Shown here: in pieces, positions 44,001-51,018 of the stretch
Position numbering within the stretch: position 1 is the stretch's first letter
Layout: every line of letters begins with the position of its first letter
IMG/VR virus record: IMGVR_UViG_3300043434_000693
Location: 32,241 to 96,240 of that record
Length of the DNA stretch: 64,000 nt
Strand: one strand, 5' to 3'
Source of the DNA: a virus
Notes under the pieces: generated by a model
The model's database searches: none
The model's input: only the letters and a program-made list of their open reading frames with translations
Told to the model about the DNA's origin: nothing
Made by a program: the position numbers and the translations under genes

Positions 44001-46507
44001 GCTATTTGCAAACTATAAGATTAGATGATCTTGATTATGGCACACCAGAACAGACTAATGATGATGCAATTATGGCAACAGTGATAGCAAATGGTACTTC
44101 GAATCAAGTGTCTATCCCTCTTACATTTACTATTAACAATGGCGATATTATTACTATTCGTAAAAGCACAAGTGACGGATCAAGGAATCCGGTCGAAAGT
44201 GAATATGATACTGCTCTTAGTGGCGGCGACTTAACATATTCTACTGCATTAGGTATAGCTGCTGATGATATTATTATCGATGGTGACGATTTTGTTACTG
44301 CTACAACAAGCCCTGCTACTGAAGAAGTAGTTCCGGGACAAGTAGTTGATGCAGTAGGGATTAAAGTATTTGATAGGGCATTAAATGTACAAGCTAATGT
44401 AAAAGTTGACAATTTTGTGTCAAACGGCACTCAACTTGATTATGTAATGTCGATACCAATGAATAGTAGTCAATCTACGATAGTAAAAGTTATCGATGGT
44501 AGTAGTCAGTTGATATTATCAATTAACGAAGATTATATAGCAGACATTCAAACTAATTCGATTAAATTCATTACTGCTCCTGCTTTAGGTAGCATTATTT
44601 CGATTTTTACATTTGGATATAACGGGTATGGAATTTTAGAACTTAATAGTATAATTTCTAACGGAGTTGACACGGTATTTGTGTCCGATGTAGCATATGA
44701 TTCAACTTTTAGTGGAATAGTATATGTAGATGGAACCCCAACGGATGCGTCGATATTTGATAACGGCGATTATCTTTCATTTAGAGTTTCTTCTCCGCCT
44801 GTAGAAGGATCGATTATAACTTATATCGTAACAAATGTTATCGAACAAACAGTTTCGATTACTAAGACACAGCGTATATTAGCAAATGGTTCCGATACCT
44901 ATACATTAACTAATATATCAGGTACATCATTGCCTATTGAAAATAGCATGTTAATTAGAATTAACGATTCTTTCTTAACAGGACCAAATAACAGTTACTT
45001 TGATATTAAAAGTAATAGATTAAATTATAGTTTAAATCAATCAAAGGTCCCTCCATATTCTGCTAGTATTTCTGATTTTATAGTGTATGCAGATGGAGAC
45101 GAATTAGTATTAGGGTTAGATTATACAGTAGATCTTTCTGGAGTTGTAATTAAAATTACACGAAATGTATACAACAAGTATTCTGGAAATGTATTAACAG
45201 TTACATTAAAGAATGGTTACACATATAGTGAGCCGGCAGGAATTCCAACTATTGTATTCGATCAAACATATAGTTCTCCTGATGTAATCGAAGTAATAAC
45301 TTCATATAACCACACATCATTAGATATGCATAGAACAACTGTTAAAGTAGCAGAAAATAAAGTTGAATACTTTAACGAAGCAGGAAATTATAGTAATGAA
45401 ATTATATTAGACAGAGCTGTGCTAAATGACAGCTATGTTTGGGTAACAAAAAATGGAAGCATTCTAACACCGAGTGTTGATTTTAAACTTAAAACTGATA
45501 GAAAAACTATTACATTATTGGAAGATAGAACATTAGCTGACAACTACGAAGTAATAACTTTTGGCAGTAATCTTGAATTCCAAACAATATCATATATGCA
45601 ATTTAAAGACATGTTGAATCGCGTTCATTATAAGAGATTGAATCAAAATAAAATTACTAAGTTAACTAAGGATCTTAAGTTTAGTGATACAACAATTGAA
45701 GTTGAAGATGCATCGATATTAGAATTGCCTCAGCCAGGAAAAAATAAACCCGGCATTATCGAAATTCGTGGAGAAAGAATAGAGTTCTTCAAAATTGAAG
45801 GAAATACGTTAGGTCAATTAAGAAGAAGCACGTTAGGAACAGGCTGCCCTACAGTTCATAAAACTGGTGCTATTGTTCAAGATATCGGGCCTAGTGAAAC
45901 ATTACCTTATCTAGACAAAACTGTAGTTTCACAACATGTTGCTGATGGCACACATTTTGTTGATATTAATTTTGTACCAGTTAAGGTAGCAGGTAATTGG
46001 GAATTTGATACATCATTTAATAGCACTATACCGCAGTTCTATGACCAATCTGATGAAATAGAAGTATTCGTTGGGGGATACAATGATAGTGTTGCATGGT
46101 CTTCGAGTACCCCTTATAAAGAAAATGATATTGTTAAGGTGGGATCTTACACATACAGATGTGCGGAAGATCATACAAGCAGTTCGTTATTCAAAGATGA
46201 CATGACAAAATGGAAATTCTTTGTCGGAAATATCAGATTAAAGAAAGCGCCGTACAAGATACATGATGTTAACAAACATCCATATAGTACAACTGGTGAT
46301 GTCCAATTTGATCCTGACTTTTCGGTAAATGGATACTCAAAGCAAATTCGATTAACGAATGTTTTAGATCCGGGAACACTAGTTACGGTAGTAAAAAGAA
46401 CAGGAGTAGAATGGGGCAGCTCGACAAACATAAGAGAAAATCCATCTAAAGTAGCAGAATTTATAAGATCTGTTCCAGGATCTTGGTATTCTATAATAAA
46501 ACAATAG
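32003..46507 (+). CDS. Giant baseplate/fibre protein in the gp7 position, 4834 aa
   Basis: One uninterrupted frame of 4834 residues starts one base inside gp6, where T4 has gp7 (1032 residues). Residues 1-150 ('LEPSFTVNDTLDNVTFFKDYQDYIHQLSVFGGDVTNHSRLNSQEFYSWDPHIDWDKFVN') match large structural proteins found after gp6 in marine T4-like phages. Residues about 174-260 form a cupredoxin-like domain without metal ligands. Four 'W/Y..GDIV..G.YYR'-type carbohydrate-binding-like modules occur (near 1640, 1830, 2320 and 4700). Residues about 2210-2800 read as an FG-GAP-type beta-propeller ('FGSSISFGNNELFVTA', 'FGKDVVISSDYSTLVITSP'). 'GxGY..aP' modules lie near 3140-3180 and 3505-3560. A gp7-like wedge core plus fibre functions is inferred. 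No frameshift seen. Confidence 0.75.
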   Translation: MAENINPTGNNNLSQNFLPKNFRTDSNKKFLQATIEQLIKPGSVKKINGFVGRENAKSVIKSDVFVDAPSQERRNYQLEPSFTVNDTLDNVTFFKDYQDYIHQLSVFGGDVTNHSRLNSQEFYSWDPHIDWDKFVNFQNYYWLPNGPSEIKIYGQAENIISRYSVKVQNNGDNNVFVFTPNGLTQNPILTLYRGQTYEFDIKTDGHPFSIKTERQPVGYDLSGVPVEQGILTFTVPNNSPDVIYYQSSTDIDVGGVIHVLNVNENSSINVETEILGKKQYQTSSGIKLSNGMKVSFGGKVVPEEYSNKTFYVEGVGSAIQLVDETVLELVAQYSISESILFDSSPFDKQPFSEATSYAGTPDYIVINRASNDRNPWSRYNRWFHKDVIETSAAENNTIAELDQTYRAVRPIIEFEPNLKLENFGTISIDEIDLIDTYTTDAFSMIEGSFGYNVDGIDLVNGHKIIFTNDSDVLVKNKVFEVEMVDVIRATQTKKLTVPVTGTTMLGNTVIVSSTQNMEVGQPIRFSGIAFGNIIPDKTYYILGILNSTSITISGSVNGEILQQIDALGSMTAFSVYETTSRQIHLVEVVNPAYGHVALIHAGKENQGLSYWFNGSAWIKTQQKLTLNQPPKFDIFDSNGDSYSDEIAYPGTTFNGTEIFSYKVGTGTNDSILGFPLSYRTINNVGDIVFNFTLATDTMEYEEASVIKNKKISVGYLLRTVQLGQVEYVNGWQKNNLTRTQAAIRIYKDSQILNNFTLDIFDNLDDLDDLVVKAYVNGKRLSDELWYIATETTVDTLLPIRKIIILETDLSAEDVLSIKAYAKQPINSKGHYEIPINLQNNPLNGTINDFTLGEVIDHVSTIVDATELEFTGTYPGNGNLRDLGNATQYGTRFVQHSGPASLSLYHITSKTHNIVRAIEKSREDYNIFKKNFITVANSLGVDTDTVTHVDLILHEINKNKPTNAPYYFSDMVPFSAKQKTTFTVIDYRNIYYPLKTVFDLSKLSTNAVGVYLNDTQLLHGRDYTFNNQGFVVISATLKNDDKIVIYEYESTDGSFVPETPTKLGIWPKYEPKTYLDTSYVTPQIMIQGHDGSQVLAYGDYRDELILELEKRIYNNIKVEYNPDIYDINDVIPSYNRTTPYSLSEFNKVLSPSFYKWLGLIDRDFTKPLSYDENNSFTFNYRGQAAPNGTETPGYWRGIYRWLLDSDRPNVCPWEMLGFTEEPIWWTEVYGIAPYTSDNLILWNDIKDGIIREPNKPIIKNEKYAKPFIIDRIPVDNDGNLLSPRDSGLAIGIITGVVENDFVFGDVSPVESSWRRSSFYPFSVLIASILLTPSKTFGVLLDRSRIVRDLTGQLVYKDTNLRITPKDIQLPSIYSSDTRLQTSGIINYIVNYILSDNLKSYSQYKYDLTNIASCLSYRVGSFTSKEKFNLLLDSKNPTSSGSVFVPQENYKIIVNRSSPIKKIDYSGVIITKLSTGFEVKGYNRTSPFFTRYEYLPFSPGVTVNVGGISESYTTWAPRQQYAEQKIVFFNQKYYRVKTTHTAKDEFEPLYFTVLNSLPIIGGVSALFRRQWNKTFNSIVPYGTVFETVQDVVDFLLGYGEWLSDQGFEFDEFSGISETVKNWDSSAKEFMFWTTQKWSAGQDKWEEWDSNLVVRFGSIVRYNGDYYRAIRTVPPSATFDYDAYVKIDGLSSVGSSVISLSPAAAKITFDLNLTVVDDINDAFNGYEIFRVDGTPISSQFLNSYREDNSVSYIPSTEDGIYGASFFLVQDEHVVILDNTTMFNDVIYSPVTGYKQDRIKVAGYVSNSWNGSFNVPGFIFDQAKVNDWQSWTSYALGDIVKFKQFYYSSLTATAGSQTFNPSDWVKLDEKPTPSLLPNWSYKAAQFTDFYDLDSDNFDIGQQKMAQHLIGYQKRQYLENIIQNDVSEFKFYQGMITEKGTTNVLNKLFDVLSSDGQESIDFYEEWALRVGQYGASAAFETIEFNLDESLFKNNPQGFELVTVVDTTKTDFIIRQNPSQIYLKPLGYNSNPWPILEKENVFLRSSGYVRTDEVLLTLKSIDDIVNYNVDEFTDGDYVWCTFESFRWNVYRYTNINLNITNVIVANGQMTITTDSLVQINEGSYIGIDQTTDLNGFYKVISVELNTVIVSAPDLQDQEDFSEYNTIIVYNFKSQRAISINTINGVLPRKLKDSELVWTDDDGQGRTSSWVYSPVYTGDEIVNFDPLPNGYYGRDISVNIRGNLIAISTAAGEVLIFDKASLTRPWTQRQVILPPYLCSDIEGNSLNPLSSIAKVVAISPDERWLATGSPEVGNVESKFNGDYNPNIEYLEDDIVVLELTYYRALTDVPRFTSPDANTSFWEKIPYIPVEDTGFASSLYNQGVISIYEKDINNIYTLVNTIISPVPSNNEQFGSSISFGNNELFVTATTENNAGKVYNLVYADTVQVTAFYNPNGSTGTTLKVSNTDKIKVGMKLSGVGFISSQTVINIVDDTTLLISNNPDSQPDGIIEFITTGWKYNRSFELEGTEENSYFGKDVVISSDYSTLVITSPSQDGRVFVYKKSNGVYSLIQEITGSRVHPYFGRGVAVSNTGDYIAISDVKAQGEFLAEGVVYVYSYDSTLNEYQQYQRIANRAPEPSQDFGNKLFFANDSKTLIIFSSNADSVIPLTFDSNTTTFDNNSTAFVTNYIDSGRVDVYDRYDVLWVYSESLKNSNVERDSYGASIAVCDNSIFVGAPYVSNQYSNEGKVYQYIKTPGQYSWTINHTIIDKPDVYKIKQAFLYNKKTNDLITYLDVIDPSQGKYPGIADQEIKYKSFYDPATYSTGNSQVNVDEGVAWSTDQVGALWWDLRTVKFINSYDNDIVYRNSNWNTLAIGASVDIYEWVETSLLPSEWDADADTEVGLSLGISGTSLYGDTVYSLRRRYDNISRTFRNTYYYWVKNKKTIPNVIGRKLAASSVANLIANPRGEGYQYLALTGSNSFSLVNVKNLLSSTDVVLSVEYWTVDAKEQNIHSQWKLISNSISTNIPNEVESKWIDSLCGKDIEGRKVPDLSIPFKLRYGIENRPMQTMFVNRFEALKQLIEQANIVLKNNMIAKIRDISSLKSFDPEPNIIRGLYDTVRDTEKELRFEVLNLYSKPVLTPIIVDGRVTGVNIVSSGRGYVTAPYIEVYGSGKGASIRSKIDSLGRFIGYEVISSGQGYDDNTVLTVRNYSVLVHSDSEAGNVWSIYSFDKETRTWSRSTSQTYNTTKYWNYIDWYATDVNQFSIINHAVDTYSDLVNLEDEIGELIKVRVADQGNWTLLRKYAESSSYDWTQSYKVVGIQNGTIQLSSTLYEFTNSVVGYDGLLYDGGVFDNGASNELRIILNSLKDKIFVDDLKLDYLNLFFTSVRYALSEQVYVDWIFKTSFVKAQHNVGQLHQAVTYKNDNLQNFEDYISEVKPYRTQIREYVSSYLNTDVTSTAVTDFDLPPIDDENIISAIVTNDVFNISNPEVQQYPWKFWLDNVGFSVTAIKIIDGGSGYINRPVVRVVGKCSETATVSAFITNGKLSRIVIINPGKGYLSAPTIYIEGGISAEGSPARAVSIIGDSLVRTNTIKMKFDRISNTPLIAQLEETETFISNGNVQYALTWGPDIRIGLSSVSIDGVDVLRDLYTLKTTKNKVNGETKYFGTVTFSEAPKNGSTIIVKYRKDWDLLSAADRIQYYYTPESGGLGNDLSQLMTGVDYGGVIVTGLGFESTGGWGSSLYSSESWDNYDSEFDDYIVKVAGNTHDFTLPYTPDQGTKLNVYYAEKEITSYVSDGQQTEYDFNLYAETPSVSISKIASIVTPINVSANIAGSNLLYIDDTTNIQVGDVVTDMTNFGSVGRILITGTNKDSNYITVTETTNLKEDMPIYVHGASIGGLVEGMYYILTIENNTTITVSQTTGGSVFDIIKTETGIQTIVYGIFNFNTTVLEVVSTNIVKLNQPIYSDISLGDEVKFSRQLDKFNGISSFSPKKVVLTQPIPTGMTIEVDGYLQTIRLDDLDYGTPEQTNDDAIMATVIANGTSNQVSIPLTFTINNGDIITIRKSTSDGSRNPVESEYDTALSGGDLTYSTALGIAADDIIIDGDDFVTATTSPATEEVVPGQVVDAVGIKVFDRALNVQANVKVDNFVSNGTQLDYVMSIPMNSSQSTIVKVIDGSSQLILSINEDYIADIQTNSIKFITAPALGSIISIFTFGYNGYGILELNSIISNGVDTVFVSDVAYDSTFSGIVYVDGTPTDASIFDNGDYLSFRVSSPPVEGSIITYIVTNVIEQTVSITKTQRILANGSDTYTLTNISGTSLPIENSMLIRINDSFLTGPNNSYFDIKSNRLNYSLNQSKVPPYSASISDFIVYADGDELVLGLDYTVDLSGVVIKITRNVYNKYSGNVLTVTLKNGYTYSEPAGIPTIVFDQTYSSPDVIEVITSYNHTSLDMHRTTVKVAENKVEYFNEAGNYSNEIILDRAVLNDSYVWVTKNGSILTPSVDFKLKTDRKTITLLEDRTLADNYEVITFGSNLEFQTISYMQFKDMLNRVHYKRLNQNKITKLTKDLKFSDTTIEVEDASILELPQPGKNKPGIIEIRGERIEFFKIEGNTLGQLRRSTLGTGCPTVHKTGAIVQDIGPSETLPYLDKTVVSQHVADGTHFVDINFVPVKVAGNWEFDTSFNSTIPQFYDQSDEIEVFVGGYNDSVAWSSSTPYKENDIVKVGSYTYRCAEDHTSSSLFKDDMTKWKFFVGNIRLKKAPYKIHDVNKHPYSTTGDVQFDPDFSVNGYSKQIRLTNVLDPGTLVTVVKRTGVEWGSSTNIRENPSKVAEFIRSVPGSWYSIIKQ

Positions 46508-46531
46508 TTAAACTAGTACTTAATAACACTT

Positions 46532-46539
46532 GATAAATA
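46532..46539 (+). promoter_or_regulatory. Late promoter box (GATAAATA) for the fibre genes
   Basis: GATAAATATAAAG ends 21 bases before the ATG at 46561, in the 53-base gap after the giant gene, with AGAGAGAG as a purine-rich ribosome site. It matches the other late boxes. Confidence 0.6.
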
Positions 46540-46560
46540 TAAAGATACAGAGAGAGCATT

Positions 46561-47166
46561 ATGAACTATAAAGACATAACAGGAGTTCACATCGAAGGGC
46601 ATATTAAAATTTATGACCCTGTTGAACAGATAGAATATGTTAACAAACGGAATGCAATTCATTATGAAAATATGAGCATTGCGTTAGCCCAAAGCATTAG
46701 CAATAGCGGTCAAGGATTTGTAAATCAAATGGTTTTTGGTAACGGAGGAACAACAATTGATCCTACCGGAATTATTACTTATTTGACTCCGAACAGTTCA
46801 GGATCTAATGCAAGTTTATATAATGAAACCTACTCTAAAGTAGTTGACGATCGATCGAGTAATACCGATCCAACTAGAAATTTTATTGAAACTCGACATG
46901 TTACAGGAACAAACTATACTGACATTTTTGTAACATGCTTACTAGATTATGGCGAACCTTCCGGGCAAAATGCATACGATACTACAAACAATAGTGAATC
47001 AGCATATGTCTTTGATGAATTAGGATTGAGATCATTTAGCTCAACCGGAACAGGATTATTGTTAACTCATGTAGTGTTCCATCCAGTACAAAAATCTCTT
47101 AATCGATTAATACAAATTGATTATACAGTTCGTATTCAAACATTAACTGGTTTAGTAGGAGTATAA
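46561..47166 (+). CDS. Conserved baseplate-associated structural protein, 201 aa
   Basis: A 201-residue protein starting MNYKDITGVHIEGHIKIYDP with 'VNKRNAIHYENMSIALAQSISNSGQGFVNQMVFGNGGTTIDPTGIITYL' (residues 28-80), a highly conserved block in marine T4-like phages. It lies in the position of T4 gp8 but is shorter (T4 gp8 is 334 residues), so I do not use that symbol. The C-terminal half is beta-rich. It is 1 base upstream of the collar-type fibre gene. Confidence 0.7.
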   Translation: MNYKDITGVHIEGHIKIYDPVEQIEYVNKRNAIHYENMSIALAQSISNSGQGFVNQMVFGNGGTTIDPTGIITYLTPNSSGSNASLYNETYSKVVDDRSSNTDPTRNFIETRHVTGTNYTDIFVTCLLDYGEPSGQNAYDTTNNSESAYVFDELGLRSFSSTGTGLLLTHVVFHPVQKSLNRLIQIDYTVRIQTLTGLVGV

Positions 47167-47167
47167 T

Positions 47168-49309
47168 ATGTCGTATCAAGTTAAATTTACAGAATTTACA
47201 GATCCTTCAAAACCTGCTATTACAGTTGAAGATTTGACTTTAAATCAGCAAACATCTCTAACATTCGTCGGTAAAAATTATTCAGGATGGGCGCCTGTTG
47301 TTGCAGAAAACTTTTTACATCTTCTTGAAAATTTTGCAAAAAACTTACCTCCATCTAATCCAGTCGAAGGCCAATTATGGTATGATAATACTACAAATGT
47401 TAATTTGCTTAAGGTATTCGACGGAACAACATGGATTCCTACAGGATCGATTAAAAAAGCAACAGTAGCACCGTTAGTATCAAATAGCTTAACTGGTGAT
47501 TTATGGGTAGATACCGACAATCAACAGCTTTATATTTTTTCAGGGTCGACTTGGATTTTAATAGGACCTCAATTTAGCGAAGGATTAAAGACTGGGCCCG
47601 AAGTTGAAGTACTAACAGATATTAGTAATAACGACCATCCAGTTGTAGTACTTTATGCAAACAATGAACGAATAACAATTGTTAGTGATTCTGAATTCAC
47701 ACCAAAAACTACTATTCCGGGGTTTAGTGTTGTTCGCCGAGGAGTAAATTTAACATCAAGAACTTCAGTTCCGGACTTATTCTCCCCAAAATTTTGGGGA
47801 ACATCAAGCGGCGCAGATTCGTTAATTATTAATGGATCCTCGGTAGTATCTTCTAATTTTTTAAGATCAGATGCAACCGTTCCGATGAACGTTCCGTTAA
47901 TTATTAGATCTGAAACTGGTCTTAGTATCGGCAGTGATTTAAGTTTTAACATTAGCATTGGGGAAACTACTACTAATTTTAATTCAAAAACCGCTGGAAA
48001 AAGTTTTGAATTCATTGTTACAAACGACAATGGCACTTCAACGGTAATGCATATAGATGCATTGTCTAAAGTTGGTATTGGTAATAACAATACAAATCCT
48101 CAAGCAGAACTTGATGTGTTAGGAAATGTGATTGCATCTGGTTCAGCTACTATCGGCGGAGACTTAGAGTTAACAGGAACTATTACGGTTGGATCTAGTG
48201 CAGATTTTAACGGCGCAGTATCATTTAACGAAACAATTGTAATTAATAATTTAGATTCTAATACGTTATTACCAACTGCTGGAAGCGTAATATTGCCTGG
48301 ATATACAACTAGTTTAACAAATCCTCCTTTATACGACATTGGATCAGAAACTAAAACATTTAGAAATGTTTATGCAGAATCATTTAAAGGTAGTTTTACT
48401 GGAACAGTAATTGGTAATTTAGTAGGTGATATTACTGGATCAGCTGCAAAACTTGCTAGTCCTACAACATTTAGTTTAATTGGAGATGTAACTAGTAATT
48501 CAGTTGCATTTAACGGTCAAACACAAGACGGAACACTAATTCTTGAAACATCAATTAGTCAAGACTTAATCACTAGTAAAACACTAGTAACTGATTCGTT
48601 GTTAGACGATCAATTTTTAATATATCGTTCTTCAAATGTTGGTACTGGTGTTAGAAGGATTTCTAAACAAACAATTATTTCAAATATTCCAACTGTTCCT
48701 GTCGGTGCAATTTTTCCTTATGCAGGAAGATCGGCTCCGACTGGTTATTTGTTATGTGACGGTAGTGAAGTATTAATATCAACTTATGTTGAACTATTTA
48801 ATATTATAGGATATACATATAGAGACGTTACATTGTTAGTTGGAATTGGAACTTTTGCACTACCAGATTTAAGAGGTAGGTTCCCGTTAGGTAAAGACAG
48901 TATGGACAATGAGTTAACTGTGGTAACAGGTGACGGAAATATTGTTAATGCGGGAGGAAATAGAAACGGGTCTAATCCAAGCAGTAGCCCGGCAAACAGA
49001 GTTACTGATGTAACAGCAGACAATGTAGGATCAGCAAACGGATCTGAATATCAAACATTGAGTTTATCAAATCTTCCTGATCACAACCACAGCTTTGCAA
49101 CAGAACAAGCAGAATATTATGCAGGTAGTTTGCCAAACCCAGCAGCAGATCCGAATTCAACTAGCCAAGCAGGATTTAGTGCAGGAGCAACAACTAGTCA
49201 AGGAATTCCAAGAACTGGCGGTGTAAGATCCCCAGTTCTTGGCCAAGCATTCACAACTATGAATCCTTACCAGACTATCAATTATATCATATTTACTGGT
49301 GTATTATAA
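47168..49309 (+). CDS. Tail fibre with C-terminal tail-collar domain, 713 aa
   Basis: Residues 1-230 form a domain shared with the next two genes ('LNQQTSLTFVGKNYSGWAPVVAENFLHLLENFAKNLPPSNPVEGQLWYDNT', 'LTGDLWVDTDNQQLYIFSGSTWILIGP', 'IPGFSVVRRGVNLTS'). Residues 300-420 are shaft-like (DVLGNVIASGSATIGGDLELTG). The C-terminus from about 515 is a phage tail-collar domain ('VPVGAIFPYAGRSAPTGYLLCDGSEVLIS', 'FALPDLRGRFPLGKD', 'LSNLPDHNHSF'), as in T4 gp12, where it ends the short tail fibre and can bind sugars. It overlaps the next gene by 1 base. Confidence 0.8.
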   Translation: MSYQVKFTEFTDPSKPAITVEDLTLNQQTSLTFVGKNYSGWAPVVAENFLHLLENFAKNLPPSNPVEGQLWYDNTTNVNLLKVFDGTTWIPTGSIKKATVAPLVSNSLTGDLWVDTDNQQLYIFSGSTWILIGPQFSEGLKTGPEVEVLTDISNNDHPVVVLYANNERITIVSDSEFTPKTTIPGFSVVRRGVNLTSRTSVPDLFSPKFWGTSSGADSLIINGSSVVSSNFLRSDATVPMNVPLIIRSETGLSIGSDLSFNISIGETTTNFNSKTAGKSFEFIVTNDNGTSTVMHIDALSKVGIGNNNTNPQAELDVLGNVIASGSATIGGDLELTGTITVGSSADFNGAVSFNETIVINNLDSNTLLPTAGSVILPGYTTSLTNPPLYDIGSETKTFRNVYAESFKGSFTGTVIGNLVGDITGSAAKLASPTTFSLIGDVTSNSVAFNGQTQDGTLILETSISQDLITSKTLVTDSLLDDQFLIYRSSNVGTGVRRISKQTIISNIPTVPVGAIFPYAGRSAPTGYLLCDGSEVLISTYVELFNIIGYTYRDVTLLVGIGTFALPDLRGRFPLGKDSMDNELTVVTGDGNIVNAGGNRNGSNPSSSPANRVTDVTADNVGSANGSEYQTLSLSNLPDHNHSFATEQAEYYAGSLPNPAADPNSTSQAGFSAGATTSQGIPRTGGVRSPVLGQAFTTMNPYQTINYIIFTGVL

Positions 49310-50976
49310 TGAGTTATATCATAAACAGAACAGATGGGTCAATTTTAACAGAAGTAGTCGATGGTACAATAGATCAAACATCTACCGATATTACATTAAT
49401 TGGGAAGAACTCAAGTTCATTTGGAGAGTTCCTAAATGAAAATATGGTTAAACTTCTTGAAAACTTTGCAAATACTAATCAACCACAAAATCCTATTTTA
49501 GGTCAACTATGGTATGATACAAGCGAAGGCAGATTAAAAGTATATGACGGAACTGGATTTAAAGTGAGCGGTGGAACAATACTTTCGCCGGTTGTTCCTA
49601 GTTCTATTTCTCAAGGTGATTTATGGATCGATAGTAGACGGCGCCAGTTATACTTTAATGACGGCTTGTCTACAATGCTAGTAGGACCAGTTTATACAGA
49701 AGATCAAGGATTATCAGGGTTTCAGACGACTACTATATTAGATACTAATGGAATTAGTAGAAATGTTGTATCTTTATATGTAGCAAAAACCTTAATTGGA
49801 ATTTTTAGTAAAGACGCTTTTACTCCTGCCACTGCAATTGCTGGATTCAGCGGAACAATTGAAGTTGGGTTTAACGTAGGAACCCATTCCGGAATTAAAT
49901 TCCATGTTCCGGTAGAATCTGCGTCGGCATTGATTGATTCGTATATGAATCTTCGAACAGCGGAAGATTTTTTATATTCAACTGACAACTCGGCTACTAC
50001 TGGAACAATTACAATTCAAAATGAAAAGCCTTTAATTTTAGGTGCTAATAGCGAAAATGAGATACGCATTGACTCGTTAGCATTCGAATTAAACGCCAAC
50101 AGAGCAGACCAGAACGTTAAAATCAATGTATTACATAATGGACAGTTATTACCGAGTATTTTTGTTAATACTACAAATCAATATGTAGGTATTTTTACTA
50201 ATGCACCTACTGCAACATTAGATGTTAATGGAGATGCTGTTATTCAAGGTAGTCTAACAGTAAAGGGAACGTTAACAAGTATTAATACTACTAATTTAGA
50301 AATTAAAGATAAGTTAATTGAATTATCAAAAGTTGATGTTCCGTTAAATGATACAGCAAATGGTGGCGGAATTCGAGTATTAGGCGGAGTCGAAGGAGAT
50401 AAGGATTTTAAATGGGACCTTTCATCACTAAGTTGGAATTCTTCAGAATCCATTAATTTAGCATCTGCTAAATCATACAAAATTAACGGGTTCGAAGTAT
50501 TAAGTTATACTAGCCTTGGCAGTTCTGTTGAATCAGCACCTGGGCTATCGAGCATCGGAACATTATTAAATCTTCAAGTTGATAATATCAACATTAACGA
50601 TAATACTATTAGTTTTCAAAATATTGCACAAACTAATGGGGATATTTATCTCAAACCAAAAGGCACTGGATCAGTTGATGTTGTATCATCGAGAATTACA
50701 AGTTTGTCGGATCCGATAGCCGATACTGACGCAGTTAATTTTTACAAACTAAAACAACAGATTCAAGAAAAACCGTTAGCGATTTCTTTAGATATAACAG
50801 GGTTGTCAAATAGTGATATTGCTACGGTCTATCTAAATAAAATATTTCCTCCGGCAGAACTTACATTATCTTCTCCAGTTTGTAGAGTAGTTTGTACAGA
50901 TACAAGTACAAGCATAGTTTCTATTAGAGAATTTTCATTGTTATCCGGAGTATGGACTTACCAGCTCACTTTATAA
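49309..50976 (+). CDS. Second member of the fibre family, 555 aa
   Basis: The first 230 residues repeat the N-terminal domain of its neighbours ('IDQTSTDITLIGKNSSSFGEFLNENMVKLLENFANTNQPQNPILGQLWYDTS', 'SQGDLWIDSRRRQLYFNDG', 'AIAGFSGTIEVGFNVG'). Residues 300-365 have the shaft pattern 'NGDAVIQGSLTVKGTLTSINTTNLEIKDKLIELSK', nearly the same as in the 317-aa protein at 4656-5609. The C-terminus is a short beta domain without collar motif. It probably shares one attachment site with the two flanking paralogues but has a different tip. Confidence 0.75.
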   Translation: MSYIINRTDGSILTEVVDGTIDQTSTDITLIGKNSSSFGEFLNENMVKLLENFANTNQPQNPILGQLWYDTSEGRLKVYDGTGFKVSGGTILSPVVPSSISQGDLWIDSRRRQLYFNDGLSTMLVGPVYTEDQGLSGFQTTTILDTNGISRNVVSLYVAKTLIGIFSKDAFTPATAIAGFSGTIEVGFNVGTHSGIKFHVPVESASALIDSYMNLRTAEDFLYSTDNSATTGTITIQNEKPLILGANSENEIRIDSLAFELNANRADQNVKINVLHNGQLLPSIFVNTTNQYVGIFTNAPTATLDVNGDAVIQGSLTVKGTLTSINTTNLEIKDKLIELSKVDVPLNDTANGGGIRVLGGVEGDKDFKWDLSSLSWNSSESINLASAKSYKINGFEVLSYTSLGSSVESAPGLSSIGTLLNLQVDNININDNTISFQNIAQTNGDIYLKPKGTGSVDVVSSRITSLSDPIADTDAVNFYKLKQQIQEKPLAISLDITGLSNSDIATVYLNKIFPPAELTLSSPVCRVVCTDTSTSIVSIREFSLLSGVWTYQLTL

Positions 50977-50986
50977 TTTAAAACAG

Positions 50987-50994
50987 CATAAATA
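50987..50994 (+). promoter_or_regulatory. Late promoter box (CATAAATA) for the 503-aa fibre gene
   Basis: GCATAAATACAC ends 24 bases before the ATG at 51019, with AAGGA as ribosome site. It separates the third fibre paralogue from the first two. Confidence 0.55.
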
Positions 50995-51018
50995 CACTAG
51001 AACTAAGGAATTACCAAG

